Assembly: GCF_023856365.1 (NCBI RefSeq)
Contig: NW_026042468.1
Coordinates: 186,001-250,000, forward strand
DNA from: Brienomyrus brachyistius
Taxonomy: Eukaryota > Chordata > Actinopteri > Osteoglossiformes > Mormyridae
Reading direction: 5' to 3'
Length of the DNA: 64,000 nt
Below, piece after piece: positions 32,205 through 46,528 of this stretch (positions within the stretch are counted from its first letter, which is position 1; each line of letters opens with the position of its first letter). The translations under genes were made by a program, and so were the position numbers. The notes under the pieces are model-generated. The model saw nothing but the letters and a program-made list of their open reading frames with translations. It was not told where the DNA came from and did not search any database.

Positions 32205-33477
32205 AACTGCTATCACAACTAGAGATTGATGAGGTACAACACGATTGCTACGACAAGGGGGAGCCAGGACGACAGGTCAGGGGGGAGATATCATCATCCC
32301 CACATTCCGAGATTATATACATACATATATTATATACATACATACATATATACATATACATATATATTAGTAGGCTGAATACAAGAGCAGCTGACCTGAG
32401 AAATAAGAAATAAGCTAAGCTGGACCCTCCGAATGCGTGAAGTACCCTCAGAAGGTCTACTAGAAGATGTACGTAGAAGACTACTACAGATCAGCTGATC
32501 TACACCACAGCAACAGTGATCCTGGAGCCGGACCGTCTTTGAAGACTCCGTAAATCTCCGTATAATAATATATATCTACGGGAACGAGAAAGGAGAAAGA
32601 TAAAAATAATAAGAGAATAAAGAATAAAATAATAAGAGAAAAATAGAATAGTTCTCGTCATTAGTGAACGTGTGTATCGTGGACAGTAATCAATGTTATT
32701 ATAACGTCTAAAAAGTCTATCAATAAGAAAATAAATGAAGTCGTTTTCGCGAACAGGGGCCGGACCGACTGTAGGGGGCGTGGCCAGAGACAGCCTGCTG
32801 ACCATATATTTTATATATTTATATTTATATTATATTTTATATAATTTATATTATTTTATATTTCCTGTCTTAAAATGTAAGGGATACTGGAGCCTGGTTG
32901 CGGTGGTGGGATGGCTCACGGCGGGTGCCGGAAAATTTCCTTTATTTTCAAATCCAAACCTTGACAGGTATGCTGCTGTTCCAAATCATGGGTGCATGTT
33001 ACAAGTGCGGAACATATTTTAACTTAGTACTAACTTAGCATCATATTTGATCTGATTCGACTGAATATCCCAGGTTTCCATCTCTCATGCATCTGGTGTG
33101 ACGGGAACGAGAAAGGAGAAAGGAGAAAGCAGAGAACAAGAACAAGATTTGTAAATGGGACCCCCGGCATGAAAAATAGAATAGTTCTCGTCATTAGTGA
33201 ACATGTGTCTCGTCATTGTGTATCATGGACAGTAAGAGGGGGATCAATAGAGTGTTGTTATTATAACGTCTAAAAAGTCTGTCGATAAATCAATAAGAAA
33301 ATAAATGTGATTTGAAAATAAAGGAAATTTTCCGGCACCCGCCGTGAGCCATCCCACCACCGCAACCAGGCTCCAGTATCCCTTACATTTTAAGACAGGA
33401 AATATAAAATAATATAAATTATATAAAATATAATATAAATATAAATATAAATATATAAAATATATAAAATATATTTT

Positions 33478-33549
33478 TGGCCAAAACCGGGATTCGAACC
33501 CCGGTCTCCCGTGTGAAAGGCGGCGATCTTACCACTACACTATCCAGCA
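33478..33549 (-). tRNA. tRNA-Glu (UUC)-like, linker 2, minus copy
   Basis: One private substitution near the 3' end (TGGCCAAAACC instead of TGGCCACAACC). Confidence 0.45.
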
Positions 33550-33826
33550 ACTATATAATATAAGGGAGATTTACGGGAAAATACTAATACGGGAGGACGG
33601 CGGGAAAGAGAAGTAAAATACGGTAGTTTCCCGGCCAAAACGGGAGACTTGACAGCTATGGCTGTCTCTGGCCACGCCCCCTACAGTCGGTCCGGCCCCT
33701 GTTCGCGTGTTCGCGAAAACGACTTCATTTATTTTCTTATTGATTTATCGACAGACTTTTTAGACGTTATAATAACAACACTCTATTGATCCCCCTCTTA
33801 CTGTCCATGATACACAATGACGAGAC

Positions 33827-36044
33827 ATGGCCAGAGACAGCCTGCTGACCATCAAAAGAAAACAACTGGATGTGCATGTCAGGTATTGGGTGAATTATGA
33901 GAATGGCTCTCGAGTGCAGTCCTGGTTCTGGGATCACAGTACATGAGCCACTCCACCGCTGAAGACTTACTGGAGAAGTTTAAGGTAAGCCATTCAATAA
34001 CATTTAAACTCATTAACGAACCCATGATTTTTAAATATCCATGGTTTATCTTTACATGTGTTTAAATGGGAGAACCATATTTATTGGTAAGCATATTTTA
34101 AAGATTTTATTGCTGCTTCATGGCTTTTGCTGCAAAAAAAATAGTTCATTGAGGAAATAGAATGTTTAAGTGTTGTGTAGCAACATGTACAGCTGTTGTA
34201 CAGGCAAAAACTCTGGCTCAGTCCAAAGGAGGTGGATATAGGAATGGCTGTCATCAAGGTGGGACTTCTGTGAATTCACTGGTATCTTTACATACAAATG
34301 TATCAAACAATTGTGAAGTAAAAAATATGTGAATAACATGGAGTTTGAGCTGGTTTGATATGTACAGCTGAGGTAGTGTTAACCTTGGGCTGAGTGTGCA
34401 GAAAGATTCTGGAAATTTGACAAACCATCTTTTTGTCAGAGACAGTCAGGAGCCAAAGGCAGTGGAAGTGACCTTGGTGTCCTTCAGATTAAAAAAAATT
34501 GCCAGATTGTGCTCTCAAAAATGTGCAAAAAGGCCTTGGATAAATGCCCTCTGAAGTACTCGATTGTACATGAGATGACGTGCTTGGACCCAAACAAAAT
34601 GCACACCAGCCAGATAACTGCCAGCAGAAAAGGAGAAATCTCATGCAGAAGTTTGCGCAGGAGAATCGGTTGGCAGGCAGGATATCTGCTGGTAAATCAT
34701 AGGATAAGAATAGGATAGTTCAGAATATTATTTTTAAATTATGCTTTTCTTTTTTCACATCTAACTGAATCAGGGACGGATTACAAACCGGGTTAGCGGG
34801 GCCGCTGCCCAGGGGCCCTTGGGGTGCAGGGGGCCCGTGGGCCCCAAGCCCAAAACAATTTGCAACGCTTATCAGCAATGTATTTTCGTTTGTCTATTTT
34901 AGAGGGCCTACATTCTTTGATCCTCTGCCTACAAGGTCCCCTGACCCTATAGGGAGGGTGTTTGGCTGCCAAGGGCCCTTGACTTGTGGTGGTTGTGGTG
35001 GTGGTGCAGGTGGTGGTGGTGGGGGGGGGCCTCGCGAACGTTTTACCCAGGGGCCCACACAACCCATAATCCGTCCCTGAACTGAATAGTGTTAACACGT
35101 AGATTTTAGCAGTATTTAGAAGACCGACTCTTGGTGTTTGAAAAGAAGCATCAGCCCAGTTATATTTTCTTTGATGAGCCTAGAGATATCTCAAGATTAA
35201 ATTAAAATGATTGCACATTTATGGTATCATAGGAAAATTGGGTTATAAATCACTTTCCTATTCTACATGTGATTCTGTGTATTGACATTGTTGATCTGCA
35301 TCTAATCTACTGTAATTAATGTAATTACAGGTGATGCAATATCCCAGCAGTCTGATAATCACCTGCACAATGAGGCAAAAGGCTTGGATTTTATATCCTT
35401 CATTCCTTCAGCACCATCCAAAGTTGATGTCTTTTTACATCAAAAAGTTAGTGGGCCTTATCCTGACCTCTGGATGTTCTGCAAGAACTTGCTGCTGCTG
35501 TCCTATGGGCAAGCCGAAGTGGAACGAATAGAGGTGGAGACCTGCAACTTATCAGAGGAAACAGTTGTTGCACAGAGGCTTATATGCGACCATGTCAGAG
35601 TGTGTGGGGGAGCAACCAAAGCGCCTCTGACCAAAGGTGAAAGATGAGCGAAAAGCAAAAAAGAAAACTTGAGGAACTCAAGAGGAAGAGAGTCTCACTG
35701 GAAAGTGTATGTGAGAGTTTACAAAAGGATGCTGAGCACATGGCAGAGGAAGCAGAGAGTGCTGCTGGAACCAAAAGGGCAACATTACTTACCAAGTCCA
35801 ATACTCTGAGCCGACGAGCGAAGGAGGAGAAAGAGCAGTTGGTGGTCTTAAATGCAGATACTGAAGAATAGGCTACTGAACTGTGACTCCTAACACATCA
35901 AGAGTGAATCGGTGGAAACAAAAATATTTAGGTTCTTTGCATTTTTGGAGTATTTTACTTTCTGTGCCTGTTTGTACATTGTTCACAGCCATAATACTTT
36001 ATAATTACAAGGTAGTTTTATGTTAGAGCTCTTGCTCCAATAAA
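33827..36044 (+). pseudogene. decayed hAT-like gene, core 3
   Basis: Identical in its coding blocks to core 1 by eye. The one-base difference of this core, an extra T near 36085, lies beyond the AATAAA signal. The coiled-coil frame ends at 35871. Confidence 0.6.
34771..35079. mobile_element. hAT-type MITE, core 3
   Basis: Duplicated copy, 309 bp. Confidence 0.92.
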
Positions 36045-36988
36045 TATGTGCCTTGTAATTAACTAAATTCTAGGCTATTCAGTTTTTTTTTGCCCTCGTG
36101 ATGGTCGTGGGTTGTGAAAAAAGCCTTCTTCTTAGGGGTACCGCTGGGGCCAGCCGGGCGTATGTCGTGGCTTCAGTGAGTACTTATGTTTGTCATGCTG
36201 CCTGTGTACTTTATAGCGGCACAACATATTTCTGCAAATTGCATGCGTCAAATTGTCTGTCTCTCTTAAAAAATATGAAGTGTCACCAAAATTTTAAACG
36301 GGGAATCAATCTCAATGAAAAATATTCGTCAAGTAACGTTTCTAAAATAATATAGACATACTAATAATTATATATTAATAAATCGGATGAACGATGCATC
36401 CCAAATTGTATCCGCTGCGCACTTCTTAATCAGGGCAATCGCATCGTGGAGGTTTCTGCAGACGCCCAAAAAGACTTACTTAAGAAAACTGTTGCATGAT
36501 AATTTGTACCATTTTCAAGGGTGGGGGGCGTGCAGTAGATGCCCCCTTTATTTTTGTGCTTCTGCCGTTCAAACCGAGCAGCACTGAGTTTGTCATGGCA
36601 CCTGACGCCAAATCTACTGCTTAGCTGCTACAGACAGAACTATCTTCAAATCACCACTAGGGGGTGTCAATGCTGCAGCTTCGTTCTATGGTTGATCTTT
36701 TTCAAAGACAGTTTTTTTTCTCTCTCTCCACATAATCAACTTAACTGATTAGCGTGCTTTCATAGTAATGGTTTTTAATCCGTGTTAATCTTCTGAACAA
36801 TGACTAGTAAAGGTTCTATGAGGTTGTCCTACTTACTATGGATTTTAAGTTTTTTATCAAGGTGTTAAAACGTACCACAGTTGCCAGTCCTGTGTTTTAT
36901 GTCTAGCAATTTGTACAGTTTGCGTGTTCGCGAAAACGACTTCATTTATTTTATAATATATATATATATATATATTATATTATATAGT

Positions 36989-37060
36989 TGCTGGATAGTG
37001 TAGTGGTAAGATCGCCGCCTTTCACACGGGAGACCGGGGTTCGAATCCCGGTTGTGGCCA
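36989..37060 (+). tRNA. tRNA-Glu (UUC)-like, linker 3, plus copy
   Basis: Complete copy with the intact B box GGTTCGAATCC. Confidence 0.5.
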
Positions 37061-38349
37061 GAAACAACTGCTATCACAACTAGAGATTGATGAGGTACAA
37101 CACGATTGCTACGACAAGGGGGAGCCAGGACGACAGGTCAGGGGGGAGATATCATCATCCCCACATTCCGAGATTATATACATACATATATTATATACAT
37201 ACATACATATACATATATATTAGTAGGCTGAATACAAGAGCAGCTGACCTGAGAAATAAGAAATAAGCTAAGCTGGAAACCTGGACCCTCCGAATGCGTG
37301 AAGTACCCTCAGAAGGTCTACTAGAAGATGTACGTAGAAGACTACTACAGATCAGCTGATCTACACCACAGCAACAGTGATCCTGGAGCCGGACCGTCTT
37401 TGAAGACTCCGTAAATCTCCGTATAATAATATATATCTACGGGAACGAGAAAGGAGAAAGATAAAAATAATAAGAGAATAAAGAATAAAATAATAAGAGA
37501 AAAATAGAATAGTTCTCGTCATTAGTGAACGTGTGTATCGTGGACAGTAATCAATAGTAATCAATGTTATTATAACGTCTAAAAAGTCTGTCGATAAATC
37601 AATAAGAAAATAAATGAAGTCGTTTTCGCGAACAGGGGCCGGACCGACTGTAGGGGGCGTGGCCAGAGACAGCCTGCTGACCATATATTTTATATATTTA
37701 TATTTATATTATATTTTATATAATTTATATTATTTTATATTTCCTGTCTTAAAATGTAAGGGATACTGGAGCCTGGTTGCGGTGGTGGGATGGCTCACGG
37801 CGGGTGCCGGAAAATTTCCTTTATTTTCAAATCCAAACCTTGACAGGTATGCTGCTGTTCCAAATCATGGGTGCATGTTACAAGTGCGGAACATATTTTA
37901 ACTTAGTACTAACTTAGCATCATATTTGATCTGATTCGACTGAATATCCCAGGTTTCCATCTCTCATGCATCTGGTGTGACGGGAACGAGAAAGGAGAAA
38001 GCAGAGAACAAGAACAAGATTTGTAAATGGGACCCCCGGCATGAAAAATAGAATAGTTCTCGTCATTAGTGAACATGTGTCTCGTCATTGTGTATCATGG
38101 ACAGTAAGAGGGGGATCAATAGAGTGTTGTTATTATAACGTCTAAAAAGTCTGTCGATAAATCAATAAGAAAATAAATGTGATTTGAAAATAAAGGAAAT
38201 TTTCCGGCACCCGCCGTGAGCCATCCCACCACCGCAACCAGGCTCCAGTATCCCTTACATTTTAAGACAGGAAATATAAAATAATATAAATTATATAAAA
38301 TATAATATAAATATAAATATAAATATATAAAATATATAAAATATATTTT

Positions 38350-38421
38350 TGGCCACAACCGGGATTCGAACCCCGGTCTCCCGTGTGAAAGGCGGCGATC
38401 TTACCACTACACTATCCAGCA
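38350..38421 (-). tRNA. tRNA-Glu (UUC)-like, linker 3, minus copy
   Basis: Same sequence as the copy at 28645. Confidence 0.5.
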
Positions 38422-38698
38422 ACTATATAATATAAGGGAGATTTACGGGAAAATACTAATACGGGAGGACGGCGGGAAAGAGAAGTAAAATACGGTAGTT
38501 TCCCGGCCAAAACGGGAGACTTGACAGCTATGGCTGTCTCTGGCCACGCCCCCTACAGTCGGTCCGGCCCCTGTTCGCGTGTTCGCGAAAACGACTTCAT
38601 TTATTTTCTTATTGATTTATCGACAGACTTTTTAGACGTTATAATAACAACACTCTATTGATCCCCCTCTTACTGTCCATGATACACAATGACGAGAC

Positions 38699-40916
38699 AT
38701 GGCCAGAGACAGCCTGCTGACCATCAAAAGAAAACAACTGGATGTGCATGTCAGGTATTGGGTGAATTATGAGAATGGCTCTCGAGTGCAGTCCTGGTTC
38801 TGGGATCACAGTACATGAGCCACTCCACCGCTGAAGACTTACTGGAGAAGTTTAAGGTAAGCCATTCAATAACATTTAAACTCATTAACGAACCCATGAT
38901 TTTTAAATATCCATGGTTTATCTTTACATGTGTTTAAATGGGAGAACCATATTTATTGGTAAGCATATTTTAAAGATTTTATTGCTGCTTCATGGCTTTT
39001 GCTGCAAAAAAAATAGTTCATTGAGGAAATAGAATGTTTAAGTGTTGTGTAGCAACATGTACAGCTGTTGTACAGGCAAAAACTCTGGCTCAGTCCAAAG
39101 GAGGTGGATATAGGAATGGCTGTCATCAAGGTGGGACTTCTGTGAATTCACTGGTATCTTTACATACAAATGTATCAAACAATTGTGAAGTAAAAAATAT
39201 GTGAATAACATGGAGTTTGAGCTGGTTTGATATGTACAGCTGAGGTAGTGTTAACCTTGGGCTGAGTGTGCAGAAAGATTCTGGAAATTTGACAAACCAT
39301 CTTTTTGTCAGAGACAGTCAGGAGCCAAAGGCAGTGGAAGTGACCTTGGTGTCCTTCAGATTAAAAAAAATTGCCAGATTGTGCTCTCAAAAATGTGCAA
39401 AAAGGCCTTGGATAAATGCCCTCTGAAGTACTCGATTGTACATGAGATGACGTGCTTGGACCCAAACAAAATGCACACCAGCCAGATAACTGCCAGCAGA
39501 AAAGGAGAAATCTCATGCAGAAGTTTGCGCAGGAGAATCGGTTGGCAGGCAGGATATCTGCTGGTAAATCATAGGATAAGAATAGGATAGTTCAGAATAT
39601 TATTTTTAAATTATGCTTTTCTTTTTTCACATCTAACTGAATCAGGGACGGATTACAAACCGGGTTAGCGGGGCCGCTGCCCAGGGGCCCTTGGGGTGCA
39701 GGGGGCCCGTGGGCCCCAAGCCCAAAACAATTTGCAACGCTTATCAGCAATGTATTTTCGTTTGTCTATTTTAGAGGGCCTACATTCTTTGATCCTCTGC
39801 CTACAAGGTCCCCTGACCCTATAGGGAGGGTGTTTGGCTGCCAAGGGCCCTTGACTTGTGGTGGTTGTGGTGGTGGTGCAGGTGGTGGTGGTGGGGGGGG
39901 GCCTCGCGAACGTTTTACCCAGGGGCCCACACAACCCATAATCCGTCCCTGAACTGAATAGTGTTAACACGTAGATTTTAGCAGTATTTAGAAGACCGAC
40001 TCTTGGTGTTTGAAAAGAAGCATCAGCCCAGTTATATTTTCTTTGATGAGCCTAGAGATATCTCAAGATTAAATTAAAATGATTGCACATTTATGGTATC
40101 ATAGGAAAATTGGGTTATAAATCACTTTCCTATTCTACATGTGATTCTGTGTATTGACATTGTTGATCTGCATCTAATCTACTGTAATTAATGTAATTAC
40201 AGGTGATGCAATATCCCAGCAGTCTGATAATCACCTGCACAATGAGGCAAAAGGCTTGGATTTTATATCCTTCATTCCTTCAGCACCATCCAAAGTTGAT
40301 GTCTTTTTACATCAAAAAGTTAGTGGGCCTTATCCTGACCTCTGGATGTTCTGCAAGAACTTGCTGCTGCTGTCCTATGGGCAAGCCGAAGTGGAACGAA
40401 TAGAGGTGGAGACCTGCAACTTATCAGAGGAAACAGTTGTTGCACAGAGGCTTATATGCGACCATGTCAGAGTGTGTGGGGGAGCAACCAAAGCGCCTCT
40501 GACCAAAGGTGAAAGATGAGCGAAAAGCAAAAAAGAAAACTTGAGGAACTCAAGAGGAAGAGAGTCTCACTGGAAAGTGTATGTGAGAGTTTACAAAAGG
40601 ATGCTGAGCACATGGCAGAGGAAGCAGAGAGTGCTGCTGGAACCAAAAGGGCAACATTACTTACCAAGTCCAATACTCTGAGCCGACGAGCGAAGGAGGA
40701 GAAAGAGCAGTTGGTGGTCTTAAATGCAGATACTGAAGAATAGGCTACTGAACTGTGACTCCTAACACATCAAGAGTGAATCGGTGGAAACAAAAATATT
40801 TAGGTTCTTTGCATTTTTGGAGTATTTTACTTTCTGTGCCTGTTTGTACATTGTTCACAGCCATAATACTTTATAATTACAAGGTAGTTTTATGTTAGAG
40901 CTCTTGCTCCAATAAA
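38699..40916 (+). pseudogene. decayed hAT-like gene, core 4
   Basis: Coding blocks as in core 1. This core is followed by the most truncated linker in the array. The coiled-coil frame ends at 40743. Confidence 0.6.
39643..39951. mobile_element. hAT-type MITE, core 4
   Basis: Duplicated copy, 309 bp. Confidence 0.92.
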
Positions 40917-41792
40917 TATGTGCCTTGTAATTAACTAAATTCTAGGCTATTCAGTTTTTTTTGCCCTCGTGATGGTCGTGGGTTGTGAAAAAAGCCTTCT
41001 TCTTAGGGGTACCGCTGGGGCCAGCCGGGCGTATGTCGTGGCTTCAGTGAGTACTTATGTTTGTCATGCTGCCTGTGTACTTTATAGCGGCACAACATAT
41101 TTCTGCAAATTGCATGCGTCAAATTGTCTGTCTCTCTTAAAAAATATGAAGTGTCACCAAAATTTTAAACGGGGAATCAATCTCAATGAAAAATATTCGT
41201 CAAGTAACGTTTCTAAAATAATATAGACATACTAATAATTATATATTAATAAATCGGATGAACGATGCATCCCAAATTGTATCCGCTGCGCACTTCTTAA
41301 TCAGGGCAATCGCATCGTGGAGGTTTCTGCAGACGCCCAAAAAGACTTACTTAAGAAAACTGTTGCATGATAATTTGTACCATTTTCAAGGGTGGGGGGC
41401 GTGCAGTAGATGCCCCCTTTATTTTTGTGCTTCTGCCGTTCAAACCGAGCAGCACTGAGTTTGTCATGGCACCTGACGCCAAATCTACTGCTTAGCTGCT
41501 ACAGACAGAACTATCTTCAAATCACCACTAGGGGGTGTCAATGCTGCAGCTTCGTTCTATGGTTGATCTTTTTCAAAGACAGTTTTTTTTCTCTCTCTCC
41601 ACATAATCAACTTAACTGATTAGCGTGCTTTCATAGTAATGGTTTTTAATCCGTGTTAATCTTCTGAACAATGACTAGTAAAGGTTCTATGAGGTTGTCC
41701 TACTTACTATGGATTTTAAGTTTTTTATCAAGGTGTTAAAACGTACCACAGTTGCCAGTCCTGTGTTTTATGTCTAGCAATTTGTACAGTTT

Positions 41793-43176
41793 GCGTGTTC
41801 GCGAAAACACATTATATACATACATACATATATACATATACATATATATTAGTAGGCTGAATACAAGAGCAGCTGACCTGAGAAATAAGAAATAAGCTAA
41901 GCTGGACCCTCCGAATGCGTGAAGTACCCTCAGAAGGTCTACTAGAAGATGTACGTAGAAGACTACTACAGATCAGCTGATCTACACCACAGCAACAGTG
42001 ATCCTGGAGCCGGACCGTCTTTGAAGACTCCGTAAATCTCCGTATAATAATATATATCTACGGGAACGAGAAAGGAGAAAGATAAAAATAATTTAATAAT
42101 TTAATAATAAGAGAAAAATAGAATAGTTCTCGTCATTAGTGAACGTGTGTATCGTGGACAGTAATCAATAGAGTGTTGTTATTATAACGTCTAAAAAGTC
42201 TGTCGATAAATCAATAAGAAAATAAATGAAGTCGTTTTCGCGAACAGGGGCCGGACCGACTGTAGGGGGCGTGGCCAGAGACAGCCTGCTGACCATATAT
42301 TTTATATATTTATATTTATATTATATTTTATATAATTTATATTATTTTATATTTCCTGTCTTAAAATGTAAGGGATACTGGAGCCTGGTTGCGGTGGTGG
42401 GATGGCTCACGGCGGGTGCCGGAAAATTTCCTTTATTTTCAAATCCAAACCTTGACAGGTATGCTGCTGTTCCAAATCATGGGTGCATGTTACAAGTGCG
42501 GAACATATTTTAACTTAGTACTAACTTAGCATCATATTTGATCTGATTCGACTGAATATCCCAGGTTTCCATCTCTCATGCATCTGGTGTGACGGGAACG
42601 AGAAAGGAGAAAGCAGAGAACAAGAACAAGATTTGTAAATGGGACCCCCGGCATGAAAAATAGAATAGTTCTCGTCATTAGTGAACATGTGTCTCGTCAT
42701 TGTGTATCATGGACAGTAAGAGGGGGTTGTTATTATAACGTCTAAAAAGTCTGTCGATAAATCAATAAGAAAATAAATGTGATTTGAAAATAAAGGAAAT
42801 TTTCCGGCACCCGCCGTGAGCCATCCCACCACCGCAACCAGGCTCCAGTATCCCTTACATTTTAAGACAGGAAATATAAAATAATATAAATTATATAAAA
42901 TATAATATAAATATAAATATAAATATATAAAATATATAAAATATATTTTTGGCCACAACCGGGATTCGAACCCCGGTCTCCCGTGTGAAAGGCGGCGATC
43001 TTACCACTACACTATCCAGCAACTATATAATATAAGGGAGATTTACGGGAAAATACTAATACGGGAGGACGGCGGGAAAGAGAAGTAAAATACGGTAGTT
43101 TCCCGGCCAAAACGGGAGACTTGACAGCTATGGCTGTCTCTGGCCACGCCCCCTACAGTCGGTCCGGCCCCTGTTC
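41793..43176. repeat. linker 4 (1384 bp), subtype C, left part deleted
   Basis: After GCGTGTTCGCGAAAACA the sequence jumps directly to the CATTATATACATAC tract, deleting the plus-strand tRNA-like copy. Diagnostic states: AATTTAATAATTTAATAATA and GGGGGTTGTTATTAT. Closest to linker 7. Confidence 0.85.
42950..43021 (-). tRNA. tRNA-Glu (UUC)-like, linker 4, minus copy
   Basis: Same sequence as the copy at 28645. It is the only tRNA-like copy in this linker. Confidence 0.5.
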
Positions 43177-43298
43177 GCGTGTTCGCGAAAACGACTTCAT
43201 TTATTTTCTTATTGATTTATCGACAGACTTTTTAGACGTTATAATAACAACACTCTATTGATCCCCCTCTTACTGTCCATGATACACAATGACGAGAC

Positions 43299-45517
43299 AT
43301 GGCCAGAGACAGCCTGCTGACCATCAAAAGAAAACAACTGGATGTGCATGTCAGGTATTGGGTGAATTATGAGAATGGCTCTCGAGTGCAGTCCTGGTTC
43401 TGGGATCACAGTACATGAGCCACTCCACCGCTGAAGACTTACTGGAGAAGTTTAAGGTAAGCCATTCAATAACATTTAAACTCATTAACGAACCCATGAT
43501 TTTTAAATATCCATGGTTTATCTTTACATGTGTTTAAATGGGAGAACCATATTTATTGGTAAGCATATTTTAAAGATTTTATTGCTGCTTCATGGCTTTT
43601 GCTGCAAAAAAAATAGTTCATTGAGGAAATAGAATGTTTAAGTGTTGTGTAGCAACATGTACAGCTGTTGTACAGGCAAAAACTCTGGCTCAGTCCAAAG
43701 GAGGTGGATATAGGAATGGCTGTCATCAAGGTGGGACTTCTGTGAATTCACTGGTATCTTTACATACAAATGTATCAAACAATTGTGAAGTAAAAAATAT
43801 GTGAATAACATGGAGTTTGAGCTGGTTTGATATGTACAGCTGAGGTAGTGTTAACCTTGGGCTGAGTGTGCAGAAAGATTCTGGAAATTTGACAAACCAT
43901 CTTTTTGTCAGAGACAGTCAGGAGCCAAAGGCAGTGGAAGTGACCTTGGTGTCCTTCAGATTAAAAAAAATTGCCAGATTGTGCTCTCAAAAATGTGCAA
44001 AAAGGCCTTGGATAAATGCCCTCTGAAGTACTCGATTGTACATGAGATGACGTGCTTGGACCCAAACAAAATGCACACCAGCCAGATAACTGCCAGCAGA
44101 AAAGGAGAAATCTCATGCAGAAGTTTGCGCAGGAGAATCGGTTGGCAGGCAGGATATCTGCTGGTAAATCATAGGATAAGAATAGGATAGTTCAGAATAT
44201 TATTTTTAAATTATGCTTTTCTTTTTTCACATCTAACTGAATCAGGGACGGATTACAAACCGGGTTAGCGGGGCCGCTGCCCAGGGGCCCTTGGGGTGCA
44301 GGGGGCCCGTGGGCCCCAAGCCCAAAACAATTTGCAACGCTTATCAGCAATGTATTTTCGTTTGTCTATTTTAGAGGGCCTACATTCTTTGATCCTCTGC
44401 CTACAAGGTCCCCTGACCCTATAGGGAGGGTGTTTGGCTGCCAAGGGCCCTTGACTTGTGGTGGTTGTGGTGGTGGTGCAGGTGGTGGTGGTGGGGGGGG
44501 GGCCTCGCGAACGTTTTACCCAGGGGCCCACACAACCCATAATCCGTCCCTGAACTGAATAGTGTTAACACGTAGATTTTAGCAGTATTTAGAAGACCGA
44601 CTCTTGGTGTTTGAAAAGAAGCATCAGCCCAGTTATATTTTCTTTGATGAGCCTAGAGATATCTCAAGATTAAATTAAAATGATTGCACATTTATGGTAT
44701 CATAGGAAAATTGGGTTATAAATCACTTTCCTATTCTACATGTGATTCTGTGTATTGACATTGTTGATCTGCATCTAATCTACTGTAATTAATGTAATTA
44801 CAGGTGATGCAATATCCCAGCAGTCTGATAATCACCTGCACAATGAGGCAAAAGGCTTGGATTTTATATCCTTCATTCCTTCAGCACCATCCAAAGTTGA
44901 TGTCTTTTTACATCAAAAAGTTAGTGGGCCTTATCCTGACCTCTGGATGTTCTGCAAGAACTTGCTGCTGCTGTCCTATGGGCAAGCCGAAGTGGAACGA
45001 ATAGAGGTGGAGACCTGCAACTTATCAGAGGAAACAGTTGTTGCACAGAGGCTTATATGCGACCATGTCAGAGTGTGTGGGGGAGCAACCAAAGCGCCTC
45101 TGACCAAAGGTGAAAGATGAGCGAAAAGCAAAAAAGAAAACTTGAGGAACTCAAGAGGAAGAGAGTCTCACTGGAAAGTGTATGTGAGAGTTTACAAAAG
45201 GATGCTGAGCACATGGCAGAGGAAGCAGAGAGTGCTGCTGGAACCAAAAGGGCAACATTACTTACCAAGTCCAATACTCTGAGCCGACGAGCGAAGGAGG
45301 AGAAAGAGCAGTTGGTGGTCTTAAATGCAGATACTGAAGAATAGGCTACTGAACTGTGACTCCTAACACATCAAGAGTGAATCGGTGGAAACAAAAATAT
45401 TTAGGTTCTTTGCATTTTTGGAGTATTTTACTTTCTGTGCCTGTTTGTACATTGTTCACAGCCATAATACTTTATAATTACAAGGTAGTTTTATGTTAGA
45501 GCTCTTGCTCCAATAAA
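43299..45517 (+). pseudogene. decayed hAT-like gene, core 5
   Basis: Coding blocks as in core 1. An extra G in the poly-G run of the nested MITE (about 44492-44501) lengthens the last intron by one base. A C to T change near 46119 lies 3' of the gene. The coiled-coil frame ends at 45344. Confidence 0.6.
44243..44552. mobile_element. hAT-type MITE, core 5
   Basis: Duplicated copy, 310 bp because of one extra G in the poly-G run. Confidence 0.92.
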
Positions 45518-46456
45518 TATGTGCCTTGTAATTAACTAAATTCTAGGCTATTCAGTTTTTTTTGCCCTCGTGATGGTCGTGGGTTGTGAAAAAAGCCTTC
45601 TTCTTAGGGGTACCGCTGGGGCCAGCCGGGCGTATGTCGTGGCTTCAGTGAGTACTTATGTTTGTCATGCTGCCTGTGTACTTTATAGCGGCACAACATA
45701 TTTCTGCAAATTGCATGCGTCAAATTGTCTGTCTCTCTTAAAAAATATGAAGTGTCACCAAAATTTTAAACGGGGAATCAATCTCAATGAAAAATATTCG
45801 TCAAGTAACGTTTCTAAAATAATATAGACATACTAATAATTATATATTAATAAATCGGATGAACGATGCATCCCAAATTGTATCCGCTGCGCACTTCTTA
45901 ATCAGGGCAATCGCATCGTGGAGGTTTCTGCAGACGCCCAAAAAGACTTACTTAAGAAAACTGTTGCATGATAATTTGTACCATTTTCAAGGGTGGGGGG
46001 CGTGCAGTAGATGCCCCCTTTATTTTTGTGCTTCTGCCGTTCAAACCGAGCAGCACTGAGTTTGTCATGGCACCTGACGCCAAATCTACTGCTTAGCTGC
46101 TACAGACAGAACTATCTTTAAATCACCACTAGGGGGTGTCAATGCTGCAGCTTCGTTCTATGGTTGATCTTTTTCAAAGACAGTTTTTTTTCTCTCTCTC
46201 CACATAATCAACTTAACTGATTAGCGTGCTTTCATAGTAATGGTTTTTAATCCGTGTTAATCTTCTGAACAATGACTAGTAAAGGTTCTATGAGGTTGTC
46301 CTACTTACTATGGATTTTAAGTTTTTTATCAAGGTGTTAAAACGTACCACAGTTGCCAGTCCTGTGTTTTATGTCTAGCAATTTGTACAGTTTGCGTGTT
46401 CGCGAAAACGACTTCATTTATTTTATAATATATATATATATATTATATTATATAGT

Positions 46457-46528
46457 TGCTGGATAGTGTAGTGGTAAGATCGCCGCCTTTCACACGGGAG
46501 ACCGGGGTTCGAATCCCGGTTGTGGCCA
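46457..46528 (+). tRNA. tRNA-Glu (UUC)-like, linker 5, plus copy
   Basis: Complete copy with the intact B box, as in linker 3. Confidence 0.5.

Larger units (their letters stand above)
32088..33704. repeat. linker 2 (1617 bp), subtype B
   Basis: Diagnostic states: truncated plus tRNA-like copy, AAACCTGG block missing after AAGCTGG, short AGTCTATCAATAAG, doubled AAAGGAGAAAGGAGAAAGC, and GGGGGATCAATAGAG. Closest to linker 6. Confidence 0.85.
36922..38576. repeat. linker 3 (1655 bp), subtype A
   Basis: Intact plus tRNA-like copy and AATCAATAGTAATCAATG as in linker 1. It differs from linker 1 in having AGAATAAAGAATAAAATAAT. Confidence 0.85.
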